Positions 8,268 through 15,782 of a stretch of 64,000 bases of DNA are shown piece by piece. This DNA is from an uncultured bacterium (GTDB lineage: Bacteria > Actinomycetota > Coriobacteriia > Coriobacteriales > Coriobacteriaceae). The notes beneath the pieces were generated by a model. That model ran no database searches. It worked only from the letters and a program-made list of their open reading frames with translations, and was not told where the DNA came from. Both the position numbers and the translations under genes were made by a program. Position 1 is the stretch's first letter, and each line of letters starts with the position of its first letter. The stretch lies in the NCBI GenBank assembly GCA_905214425.1, contig CAJMLY010000001.1, positions 127,372 to 191,371 of the forward strand, in the 5' to 3' direction.

Positions 8268-8801
8268 TTACTTCAGTGCGTCGGCGCGCAGATCGACGCC
8301 GGCAGATTCGAACACGAGCGTGCGGTCGTACCACCGCTCCCTTTTAATGCTCCACGCGGCGCAGTCGGTGTCCTCGTCGAGTGCTTCAACGGGCACGTCG
8401 TAGGTGTACTTGCCTTCCGCGTTTTCCACATAGGGGATGAAGTCGGCCTCGCTCGCGGCGGCAGCCTCGTCGCCCGTGCCCATGAAGAGCTTGCCGTAGC
8501 CCGTGCCGGAAAGTGTCATCACGCAGTGCATGGAGCCGTTTTCCACGATGAGCTGGGCGTCCACAATCCTGAACATGTTCGAGCTGGAATCTACGGTGAT
8601 CGGATAGGTGCCGTCGGCCACCTTGTCGGCGGTGATGGGGGCAGCGCTTGCGCCCTCGGGCGCATCGGCCGCCTGTTCGGTCTTTTCCTGGGAATCGGCA
8701 TCGCTTGCCTTTGCGCTGTCGATTGAATTTCCGCCGCAGCCGGCGAGCGAGAACGCGAAAAGCGCCGCCGACAGGGCGAAGGCGAGGGTTTTCTTCAACA
8801 T
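8268..8801 (-). CDS. small lipoprotein linked to the corrinoid/iron-type ABC transporter
   Basis: 177 aa. The start MLKKTLAFALSAALF (ATG at 8801, preceded by AAAGGAA) gives a clean signal peptide and lipobox LAGC. The mature part begins with an acidic Ala/Ser-rich linker and then a beta-rich domain (GTYPITVDSSSNMFRI, GYGKLFMGTG, near-C-terminal ERWYDRTL). A longer upstream ATG in frame (8879) is rejected because it would bury the signal peptide. Neighbouring genes suggest an accessory binding or docking protein for the importer. I do not recognise a named family with certainty. Confidence 0.7.
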   Translation of the reverse strand: MLKKTLAFALSAALFAFSLAGCGGNSIDSAKASDADSQEKTEQAADAPEGASAAPITADKVADGTYPITVDSSSNMFRIVDAQLIVENGSMHCVMTLSGTGYGKLFMGTGDEAAAASEADFIPYVENAEGKYTYDVPVEALDEDTDCAAWSIKRERWYDRTLVFESAGVDLRADALK

Positions 8802-8867
8802 GGAGGGGTTCCTTTCAATCGCTTCAACCGCCCGCGCCGTGCGGTGGGCGGGCGGGCGGGATGCGAA

Positions 8868-8914
8868 TGCAACGGGCATGCGCCGTCAGTCGGGGAAGGC
8901 GCATGCCCGTTGCA
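8868..8914 (-). promoter_or_regulatory. 17-bp perfect stem-loop between cbiK and the lipoprotein gene
   Basis: TGCAACGGGCATGCGCC (8868-8884) is perfectly complementary to 8898-8914, with a 13-nt loop. There is no T tract on either side, so it is more likely an mRNA stabiliser or processing site, or an attenuator within the minus-strand operon, than a classical terminator. Confidence 0.6.
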
Positions 8915-8949
8915 CGGGGACGCGACCGGCGCCCCCGTGCGCGGCGAGT

Positions 8950-9876
8950 TTACAGCTTGGCGATGGCGTCGTCCACGTGCGAGACGTAGATGTCGTCGAC
9001 CGCGACGTTCTGTCCCAGACCCTGGAGCAGGCACGTTACTTCGAAGCCGGCGGCCACGAACTTCGCAGCCCAGCTGTCGGGGTCGGTCTCGTCTGCCATG
9101 TCGTTGTTCGCGTGGTCGCCCGCGACCACCATGAACGGCGCGAGCACGGCCTTCTTGTAGCCTGCGGCGCTCGCGGCGGCGATAACATCCTCGCAGGTCG
9201 GTTCAGCCTCGACGGTGCCGACGAAGAACTGCGTCAAGCCCTCGTTCTTGAACACTTCCTGCATCTTGGCATAGTCGGCGTTGGAATCGGCTTCGGTGCC
9301 GTGACCCATGAGGCACAGCGCCGTCTTGCCGTCGTCGAAGGACGCCATGTTCTCCTTAATGGCTGCGGCCACCTTCTTGTAGTCGTCGTCGGAGGTGAGC
9401 AGCGGGTCGCCGAGCGAGATCTTGTCGAACTTGTCGGCGTACTTGTCGAGCTCGTCTTTCACGTCGGTGTATTCCAGGCCACCCATGAGATGCGTCGGCT
9501 GCACGACGATTTCCTTCACGCCGTCTTCCACGCAGCGGTCGAGCGCCTCGGTCATGTTGTCGATCGTGATGCCGTCGCGCTTCTTCAGCTTGTCGATGAT
9601 GATCTGCGCGGTGAAGGCGCGGCGGATGTCGTAGTCCTGCCAGTACTTCTCGCGGATAGCGTCTTCGATGGCGCCGATGGTGATGTGGCGCGAGTCGTTG
9701 TAGCTCGTGCCGAAGCTCGTGACGAGGATGACCGGCTTCACGGCCTTCTCCTTTTCACTCGATTTCTCGGAACTCGCGGAGGTGTTGGAGCAGCCCGCGA
9801 GCGCGATTCCGGCGAGCGCGACGGCTCCGGTTGCTGCGGCGCCCATGAAGCCGCGGCGTGACATCTGGTCGGACAT
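8950..9876 (-). CDS. cbiK: exported CbiK-type sirohydrochlorin cobaltochelatase (lipoprotein)
   Basis: 308 aa. The ATG at 9876 (MSDQMSRRGFMG) follows GGAAAGGAAAAACC; a longer frame to 9963 lacks a suitable site. The N-terminus has a twin-arginine-like RRGFMG and a lipobox LAGC, so the protein is probably exported and lipid-anchored. The body matches CbiK: ILVTSFGTSYNDSR near the start, QPTHLMGGLEY, LMGHGTEADSN and VAGDHANNDM, which carry the metal-binding histidines. CbiK inserts cobalt into sirohydrochlorin. An extracytoplasmic location is odd for a biosynthetic chelatase but is known for periplasmic CbiK in Desulfovibrio. First gene after the riboswitch. Confidence 0.85.
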   Translation of the reverse strand: MSDQMSRRGFMGAAATGAVALAGIALAGCSNTSASSEKSSEKEKAVKPVILVTSFGTSYNDSRHITIGAIEDAIREKYWQDYDIRRAFTAQIIIDKLKKRDGITIDNMTEALDRCVEDGVKEIVVQPTHLMGGLEYTDVKDELDKYADKFDKISLGDPLLTSDDDYKKVAAAIKENMASFDDGKTALCLMGHGTEADSNADYAKMQEVFKNEGLTQFFVGTVEAEPTCEDVIAAASAAGYKKAVLAPFMVVAGDHANNDMADETDPDSWAAKFVAAGFEVTCLLQGLGQNVAVDDIYVSHVDDAIAKL

Positions 9877-9976
9877 GGTTTTTCCTTTCCTCGGTTTGCC
9901 GGTCCCCCGGCGACAGTTGCTTGTCGGCACAAGCGAAAGAAAAGCGCACCCCTCGGGGTTCACAAGGAGCTAACGC

Positions 9977-10125
9977 CACGGCGATGCCGTGAGGAAAAGG
10001 CGAAGCAGTCTGGCTTGGGGCGCGAGGCGGTTCGCCCGCGCGTCCTATACAGTAATGTCCCTTGCCCAGGATTCCCACCTGGTTCCCTCCGCAAGCCAGC
10101 GCGGGCTGTGCGGGCGCCGCGCCGG
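9977..10125 (-). ncRNA. cobalamin riboswitch
   Basis: On the minus strand, GGGAACCAGGTGGGAATCC, then GGGACATTACTGT, then CAAGCCAGACTGCTTC match the order and spacing of the cobalamin aptamer (GGGAA-x-GGTGNNAATCC core, CACTGT box and AAGYCAGGA B12 box, each with small deviations). A 15-base hairpin CACGGCATCGCCGTG lies just downstream (9977-9991) and may be the expression-platform stem. The aptamer precedes cbiK on the same strand, so cobalamin should repress the cbiK-transporter arm. The divergent cobM operon is not downstream of it. Confidence 0.8.
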
Positions 10126-10334
10126 TCATTTCCTTTTATCCGATTGTCATATGCTCGTTGCCGAAACTTTTACTATGATAGTGGGCACTTGTGAACGTGT
10201 CAAAGCCAGGGCGGGCTGCATTGCGCCTCCTGCCTGCGTATTTGCGCCGATTGCCGCCGCAGGCGCCGTGTTTTGCCCGCTGCGCGAATGGCGGCGTAAA
10301 CGGTTACGATGAGAAACGGGAAGGGAAGGCTCGG
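10126..10334. other. divergent promoter region of the cobalamin block
   Basis: 209 bp between the riboswitch and cobM, the only non-coding gap before the plus-strand operon. It must hold promoters for both arms. I see no convincing -35/-10 pair and no second B12 box for the plus strand. AAGGGAAGG at 10321-10329 is the cobM ribosome site. Confidence 0.4.
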
Positions 10335-11126
10335 ATGATTCATATCGTTGGCGCAGGCTCGGGCGCCGCCGACCTTATCACGCTGCGCGGGGCGCGCCTT
10401 CTGCGCGCGGCCGACGTGGTCGTTTGGGCGGGAAGCCTTGTGAACCCCGAGCTGCTCGCTGAGTGCAAGGAATCCTGCATCGTCTACGACAGTGCGCACA
10501 TGACCTTGGAGGAAGTGCTCGACGTGATGTGCGCGGCAGATGCGCGGGGCGAGGAAGTGGTGCGCCTGCACACGGGCGACCCGTGCCTGTACGGCGCCAT
10601 CCAGGAGCAGATGGACACGCTCGACGCGCGCGGCGTGGACTACGAGGTGGTGCCCGGCGTGTCGAGCTTTTGCGGTGCCGCGGCGGCGCTTCGCCAGGAA
10701 TACACGCTGCCGGGAATCAGCCAGTCGGTCGTGATCACGCGGCTTTCCGGACGTACCCCCATGCCCGCGGGCGAGGGCATGCGCACCATGGCGGAAAGCG
10801 GCTCGACTATGGTCATCTTCCTGAGCTCGGGTATGCTCGCCGAGCTTTCCGCCGAGCTTTTGGCCGCGGGCCGCAGCTCCGACGAGCCGGCGGCGCTCGT
10901 GTACAAGGCGACCTGGCCTGAGGAGCGCGTGGTGCGCTGCACAGTGGGCACGCTCGCCGATGCGGGCGCGCGAGAGGGCATCGACCGCACGGCGCTCGTG
11001 GTGGTGGGCCGCGTGCTCGGAGCTCGCGGCGGGCTTGCGCACAACGGCGCGCAAGCGGAGTCGTACGAGCGCAGCAAGCTTTACGACCCTTCGTTTGCCA
11101 CGGGGTATCGGAAGGCGAGCAGCTAG
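10335..11126 (+). CDS. cobM/cbiF: precorrin-4 C11-methyltransferase
   Basis: 263 aa, the normal length for CbiF/CobM. The start is the ATG at 10335 behind AAGGGAAGG. Tetrapyrrole methylase motifs: VGAGSGAADLITLRG at the N-terminus, LHTGDPCLYGAIQEQM near residue 80, and VVPGVSSFCGAAAAL near 110. The enzyme transfers a methyl group from SAM to C11 of cobalt-precorrin-4 during ring contraction. First gene of the plus-strand operon, one base before cbiD. Confidence 0.93.
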   Translation: MIHIVGAGSGAADLITLRGARLLRAADVVVWAGSLVNPELLAECKESCIVYDSAHMTLEEVLDVMCAADARGEEVVRLHTGDPCLYGAIQEQMDTLDARGVDYEVVPGVSSFCGAAAALRQEYTLPGISQSVVITRLSGRTPMPAGEGMRTMAESGSTMVIFLSSGMLAELSAELLAAGRSSDEPAALVYKATWPEERVVRCTVGTLADAGAREGIDRTALVVVGRVLGARGGLAHNGAQAESYERSKLYDPSFATGYRKASS

Positions 11127-11127
11127 C

Positions 11128-12312
11128 GTGGCCTTCGAGCACTACATATATACCGGGACGACCCGCCTTCGCTGCGGCTACACCACGGGGAGTTGCGCCG
11201 CGCTCGCGGCGAAGGCGGCCTGTGAGATGCTCTTGTCACGAAAGCCCGTCGGCCGCGTGTCGATCGTCACCCCCGGCGGGCTGCCCGTCGAGGCGAACGT
11301 GGTCGACGCATGCATCGGCGAGGGGTGCGCCCAGTGCGCCGTGCGAAAGGACGCAGGCGACGATGCCGATGTGACCGACGGCGTGCTCGTGTACGCGCGC
11401 GTGGAACATGCGGGGTCGGTCACGGGCGCTGCGGGCGGCAAGGGCTTGCCCGCGCGCGAATCGGAAGTTTCCGTCGATGGCGGCGTGGGCGTGGGGCGCG
11501 TGACGTTGCCCGGGCTCGAGCAGCCGGTGGGGGCGGCCGCCATCAACGCGACGCCGCGCGCGATGATCACTTCGGCCGTGCGCGAGGTGTGCGCCGCGCA
11601 CGGCTTTTCTGGAAATATTGCTGTGACGATTTCGGTACCCGAGGGTGTTGCCCTTGCCAAAAAGACCTTCAACCCGCACCTGGGGATAGAGGGCGGCATC
11701 TCCATCCTGGGCACGACGGGCATCGTCGAGCCGCGCAGCCTCGCTGCCTTGCGCGACAGCATCGAGCTCGAGATCCGGCAGCATGCGGCTATGGGGCGGC
11801 GCGGAGTCGTGCTCACGCCCGGCAACTACGGCGAGCAGTTCATCTCGGGGCATTTCCACCTAAACGGTGCGCCGGTGGTCTTCATCTCCAACTTCGTGGG
11901 CGATGCGATTGATTGCTGCGTTCGCGAGGGATTTACCAATGTCCTTCTTGTGGGACACATCGGCAAGCTGGTGAAGGTCGCGGGCGGCATCATGGACACC
12001 CATTCGCGTACCGCCGACTGCCGCGCGGAGATTCTGGCCGCCCACGCGGCCTTGGCCGGCGCGGACGCGAAGACCGTGCGCGAGATCATGTCGTCGGTCA
12101 CGACCACGGCGGCGCTCGAGGCAATCGAGGCCGCCGGCGTGGGGGACGCTGCGCGCGCCTCGCTCGCTGCGGCAACCGAGGACAGGTTGCGCCGCCGCGC
12201 GGCGGGCGCATGCGATATCGCCGCGGTCGTGTTCGACGCCGAGCGCTGCGAGCTTTTCCGCACGTCGGGTGCCGATGCAGTTATCGGAGAATTGGGGGCG
12301 ACGTATGAGTAA
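11128..12312 (+). CDS. cbiD: cobalt-precorrin-5B C1-methyltransferase
   Basis: 394 aa. The GTG at 11128, one base after the cobM stop, starts MAFEHYIYTG and is followed by the family signature RCGYTTGSCAALAAKAA. Other conserved blocks are TPGGLPVEANV, NPHLGIEGGISILGTTGIV, TPGNYGE and LVGHIGKLVKVAGGIMDTHS. CbiD methylates C1 and is diagnostic of the anaerobic (early cobalt) pathway. It overlaps the next small gene by 8 bp. Confidence 0.95.
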   Translation: MAFEHYIYTGTTRLRCGYTTGSCAALAAKAACEMLLSRKPVGRVSIVTPGGLPVEANVVDACIGEGCAQCAVRKDAGDDADVTDGVLVYARVEHAGSVTGAAGGKGLPARESEVSVDGGVGVGRVTLPGLEQPVGAAAINATPRAMITSAVREVCAAHGFSGNIAVTISVPEGVALAKKTFNPHLGIEGGISILGTTGIVEPRSLAALRDSIELEIRQHAAMGRRGVVLTPGNYGEQFISGHFHLNGAPVVFISNFVGDAIDCCVREGFTNVLLVGHIGKLVKVAGGIMDTHSRTADCRAEILAAHAALAGADAKTVREIMSSVTTTAALEAIEAAGVGDAARASLAAATEDRLRRRAAGACDIAAVVFDAERCELFRTSGADAVIGELGATYE

Positions 12313-12538
12313 AGGCGTGCTGTATGGGGTGGGCCGCGCAATCGGCTGGCCAGGGACGAAGGTGGCTATGAAGGCGCGCCGCTCGCTTGCGGACACGAAG
12401 CGCATCCTTCGCGAGGAGGGCACCTTCGACGGTGCCGAGCTCGTAGAGGACTGTGGGCTTCCGGGCGAGCGCGTGTACCGCTTGCTCGACGATGTGCCCG
12501 ATCGGGGCAGCTACTTCTCAACGATGGTGGTGCGCTAG
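12305..12538 (+). CDS. unrecognised 77-aa protein between cbiD and cbiG
   Basis: The ATG at 12305 overlaps the cbiD stop, and the TAG is followed immediately by the cbiG ATG at 12539, so it is embedded in the operon by translational coupling. The sequence starts MSKGVLYGVGRAIGWPGTKV, has a basic stretch KARRSLADTKR, an acidic region around EEGTFDGAELVEDCG, and ends with RGSYFSTMVVR. No transmembrane segment, signal peptide or metal-binding cluster (a single Cys). I do not recognise a family. Tight coupling suggests a real, possibly corrin-pathway-related product rather than a chance frame. Confidence 0.7.
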   Translation: MSKGVLYGVGRAIGWPGTKVAMKARRSLADTKRILREEGTFDGAELVEDCGLPGERVYRLLDDVPDRGSYFSTMVVR

Positions 12539-13672
12539 ATGAGGATTTCCTGCATAGCGTTCACTGAGAGGGGGTATGCGTTGGCGGAGCGCACCGCACG
12601 CGCGCTTTCCGATTGCGCGCAGACAGGTGAAGATGACCCTGGCTGGGACGTTTCCGTTTCGCGCGGGTTCGGCGAGGGGAAGGCCGACCTGCGCGCATGG
12701 ACGGCGCTCGCGTGGGAAGCGTCGGACGCGCTTCTGTTCGTGGGCGCGGCGGGCATCGCTGTGCGGGCGATTGCGCCGCATGTCGCCTCGAAGGCAACCG
12801 ATTCCGCGGTTGTGGTGATCGACGAGGCGGGGCGCTTTGCCGTCCCGCTTTTGTCGGGGCATTTGGGCGGTGCGAACGAGCTTGCGCAAACTGTGGCACG
12901 CGTGGCAGGGGCCATCCCCGTCATCACCACGGCGACCGACGTCCGCGGCGTGTGGGCGGTGGATACGTGGGCGCGCCGTGCGGGGCTCGCCGTTTCGAAT
13001 CCCGAGGCCATCAAGCGAGTGTCGGCGCGGCTTCTTTCGGGCGGGCGCGTGGCGCTCTATTCCGACATTCCGATTTCGGGACAGCCGCCTGAGGGGGTTG
13101 ACATTGCGTCCGACCGCGCTCGGGCCGATATCGTCGTGTCGCCGTTCGCTGGCGCGAATGCAGGTACATCCGTTCGCGCGGCGGAGACAACGGGCGAGGT
13201 CGTGCCCGCCGGTGAGACGGGGAAGCCGGCGGGCGTGCGGGCGCAGGCGCCTGCGCCCGAGCCGCTTCGCCTTGTCGTGCCCTGCATCGTTGCGGGCATA
13301 GGGTGCCGTCGCGGTGCGTGCGTCGAAGCGATCGGGGAGGCGTTTCTTCTCGCGTGCGGGCAGGCGGGCATCTCGCCTTCGGCCGTGCGCGAGGCGGCGA
13401 CGATCGACGTGAAGGCGCACGAGGAGGGTCTGCTCGCCTTCTGCCGCGCGCGCAATATCCCGCTTGCGACGTATTCCGCAGATGAGTTGTCGCAAGTCGA
13501 AGGCAGCGTTTCGCCATCTGATTTCGTGCGCGCGACGGTGGGGGTTGACAACGTGTGCGAGCGCGCGGCGCTCGCGGACGGGGGCAAACTTATCTTCCCG
13601 AAGCTCGCTCATGGCGGCGTGACCGTTGCGTTTTCCAAGGTAACTATCGAACTTTCGTTTAAGGAGCGGTGA
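12539..13672 (+). CDS. cbiG: cobalt-precorrin-5A hydrolase
   Basis: 377 aa. Conserved parts: an N-terminal domain with FVGAAGIAVRAIAPHV near residue 80 and LLSGHLGGANELA near 105, and a C-terminal CbiG_C/CobE-like domain with VAGIGCRRGACVEAI near 255 and the SVSPSDFVRATVGVDNVCE region near 325. CbiG opens the delta-lactone of cobalt-precorrin-5A with loss of acetaldehyde. A Gly/Pro/Ala-rich linker of about 40 residues joins the two domains. The stop TGA overlaps the next ATG by one base. Confidence 0.92.
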   Translation: MRISCIAFTERGYALAERTARALSDCAQTGEDDPGWDVSVSRGFGEGKADLRAWTALAWEASDALLFVGAAGIAVRAIAPHVASKATDSAVVVIDEAGRFAVPLLSGHLGGANELAQTVARVAGAIPVITTATDVRGVWAVDTWARRAGLAVSNPEAIKRVSARLLSGGRVALYSDIPISGQPPEGVDIASDRARADIVVSPFAGANAGTSVRAAETTGEVVPAGETGKPAGVRAQAPAPEPLRLVVPCIVAGIGCRRGACVEAIGEAFLLACGQAGISPSAVREAATIDVKAHEEGLLAFCRARNIPLATYSADELSQVEGSVSPSDFVRATVGVDNVCERAALADGGKLIFPKLAHGGVTVAFSKVTIELSFKER

Positions 13673-14415
13673 TGGGAAAGCTCTTCGTGGTGGGGATCGG
13701 CCCGGGCGGCCCCGACGGCATGACGATTGCGGCCCGGCGCGCGCTCGAGGCGGCCGACATCGTTGTGGGGTACACGAAATACGTGGAGCTCGCGCTCGCC
13801 GCCGTGCCCGACGCGGCGCATCTCGCGACGCCGATGATGCACGAGGTCGAACGGTGCCGCCTGGCGCTTTCGCGCGCGCAGAGCGGAGAAGCCGTGGCGC
13901 TCGTGTGCAGCGGTGACGCGGGCGTGTACGGCATGGCGAGCCCCGTGCTGGAGCTTGCGGAGGACTACCCCGATGTAGACGTGGAAGTTATCGCCGGGGC
14001 CACCGCGGCTCAGAGCGGGTCGGCGGTGCTCGGCGCCCCGCTTGCCCACGACTTCGCGGTCGTGTCGCTCTCCGACCTGCTCACACCGTGGGAGGTCATC
14101 GAGCGCAGGCTCGCCGCCGTGGCGAGCGCCGACTTCTGTATCTGTTTGTACAACCCGCGCAGCAGAAAGCGCGCCGACAGGCTCTCGCGCGCGGCGAAGA
14201 TTATGCTCGAATGGAAGGCCTCCGACACGCTCTGCGGCTGGGTACGCAACATCGGGCGCGAGGGGCAGCAGTCGGGCATGTGCAGGCTCTCCGAGCTGGG
14301 GGAGATCGACGCTGATATGTTTACCACCGTGTTCGTCGGCAACGCGGACACGAAGCTCGTAGGCGGCCGTATGGTTACGCCGCGCGGGTATCGGGAGATT
14401 CCATGCGAAAGGTAA
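13672..14415 (+). CDS. cobJ/cbiH: precorrin-3B C17-methyltransferase
   Basis: 247 aa. AAGGAG at 13661-13666 precedes the ATG at 13672, so the GTG just upstream is not used. Motifs: KLFVVGIGPGGPDGMT at the N-terminus, CSGDAGVYGMASPVLE near residue 82, VIAGATAAQSGSAVLGAPL near 108 and CLYNPRSRKRADRL near 160. CbiH methylates C17 and drives ring contraction. It overlaps the downstream cbiET gene by 13 bp. Confidence 0.93.
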   Translation: MGKLFVVGIGPGGPDGMTIAARRALEAADIVVGYTKYVELALAAVPDAAHLATPMMHEVERCRLALSRAQSGEAVALVCSGDAGVYGMASPVLELAEDYPDVDVEVIAGATAAQSGSAVLGAPLAHDFAVVSLSDLLTPWEVIERRLAAVASADFCICLYNPRSRKRADRLSRAAKIMLEWKASDTLCGWVRNIGREGQQSGMCRLSELGEIDADMFTTVFVGNADTKLVGGRMVTPRGYREIPCER

Positions 14416-15782
14416 CGATCATCGGGGCGGGGCCCGGAAACCCCGACTTGCTCTCGCGCGCGGCGCTCGACGCGATCGACATCGCCGACGTGGTCATCGG
14501 CGCTCATCGCGCGCTTGTCGGCATCGACGTGCCGCCCGACGTGGCGAGATACGAGCTCGTGAAGACGGCGGACATCGTCGCCGCGCTCACCGATGCGGCG
14601 TCGTGGCAGCGCGCCGTGGTCGTGATGACGGGCGATGTGGGGCTGTTCAGCGGCGCGCGCCGCCTGGTGGAGGCGCTCTCCGGCGACGCGCGGGTGGACG
14701 TGCGCGTCATTCCCGGCATAAGCTCAGCGTCGTATCTCGCCGCGCGCCTCGCGCGTCCATGGCAGGATTGGCGCTTCGCGAGCGCTCACGGCGTGGCGTG
14801 CGACATTGTGGCCGAGGCCGAGCGCGCAGGTGAGCTCTTCCTCGCCACGTCGGGCGGGGAAGACCCCTCGCGGCTTTCGGGCGAGCTTGTGCAGGCGGGC
14901 TTCGGGGACGCGCGCGTGACGGTGGCCGAGCGCCTGTCGTACCCCGACGAGCGCATCACCTGCGCGACCGCAAGTGAAATCGCAGGCCAGACGTTCGACG
15001 ACTTGAACGTGATGCTTATCGAGTTCGCAGGCGGCGCCGGGTCGCCTGCGGGCCCCCGCTGGCCGTACGCTTCCTCGGGCATTCCCGACGAGCTCTTTAT
15101 CCGCGGCGACGTTCCCATGACCAAGCAGGAGGTGCGCGCCGTCGCGCTCGCGAAGCTGCGCCTTACCGCGACCGACACCGTGTGGGACGTCGGCGCCGGC
15201 ACGGGGAGCGTGTCGATCGAGGCGGCGCTCGTCGCGCGAGCGGGGTCGGTATGGGCGGTCGAGTGCAACGCGGCCGGCGTGCGGCTCATCCGAGAGAACG
15301 CGGATGCATTCGAGTGTGGCAACGTGCATGCGGTCCCCGGTGTCGCCCCCGAAGCGCTTGCGAAACTGCCCGTCCCCGACGCCGTGTTCGTCGGCGGGAG
15401 CGCGGGCGAGCTTCCCTCCATCGTGGAGGCGGCGCTCGAGAAGAACTCGCAGGTTCGCCTGTGCGTGCCATGCGTCACCGTTGAGACGCTCACCGAGGCG
15501 TGCGCGCTCCTCTCGGGTTCGCGCTTTAAGGGGTTCGAGGCGTGCCAGTTGTCGGCCGCCCGCGCCGAGGCTGTAGGCTCGCACCATCTTATGAAGGCAC
15601 AAAACCCCGTGTTCCTCGTCAGCGCGCGTGGTGCGGGCGCGGATGCCGAGGAGCTTGCCGAAGTCGGGGCGCTTGCGGAGTCGCCTGTCGGGGAGGACCC
15701 CTCTGCCGAGGGGAACCCATCCGTTGAGGTGCCCTCGCTTGCTAACTGCAACGCCGCGGGTGGGGAAGGCGGCGCCCGGTGA
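14403..15782 (+). CDS. cbiET/cobL: bifunctional cobalt-precorrin-7 C5-methyltransferase / C15-methyltransferase (decarboxylating)
   Basis: 459 aa, a CbiE-CbiT fusion (CobL organisation). CbiE part, residues 1-about 205: IIGAGPGNPDLLSRAA, VVMTGDVGLFSGA, VIPGISSASYLAARL. CbiT part, about 215-410: RGDVPMTKQEVRAVALAKL, then the SAM-binding VWDVGAGTGSVSIEAAL and VFVGGSAGEL. It methylates C5 and C15 and decarboxylates the C12 acetate. The last 50 residues are an acidic, low-complexity tail with no known role. Overlaps cobJ upstream and cbiA downstream. Confidence 0.93.
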   Translation: MRKVTIIGAGPGNPDLLSRAALDAIDIADVVIGAHRALVGIDVPPDVARYELVKTADIVAALTDAASWQRAVVVMTGDVGLFSGARRLVEALSGDARVDVRVIPGISSASYLAARLARPWQDWRFASAHGVACDIVAEAERAGELFLATSGGEDPSRLSGELVQAGFGDARVTVAERLSYPDERITCATASEIAGQTFDDLNVMLIEFAGGAGSPAGPRWPYASSGIPDELFIRGDVPMTKQEVRAVALAKLRLTATDTVWDVGAGTGSVSIEAALVARAGSVWAVECNAAGVRLIRENADAFECGNVHAVPGVAPEALAKLPVPDAVFVGGSAGELPSIVEAALEKNSQVRLCVPCVTVETLTEACALLSGSRFKGFEACQLSAARAEAVGSHHLMKAQNPVFLVSARGAGADAEELAEVGALAESPVGEDPSAEGNPSVEVPSLANCNAAGGEGGAR

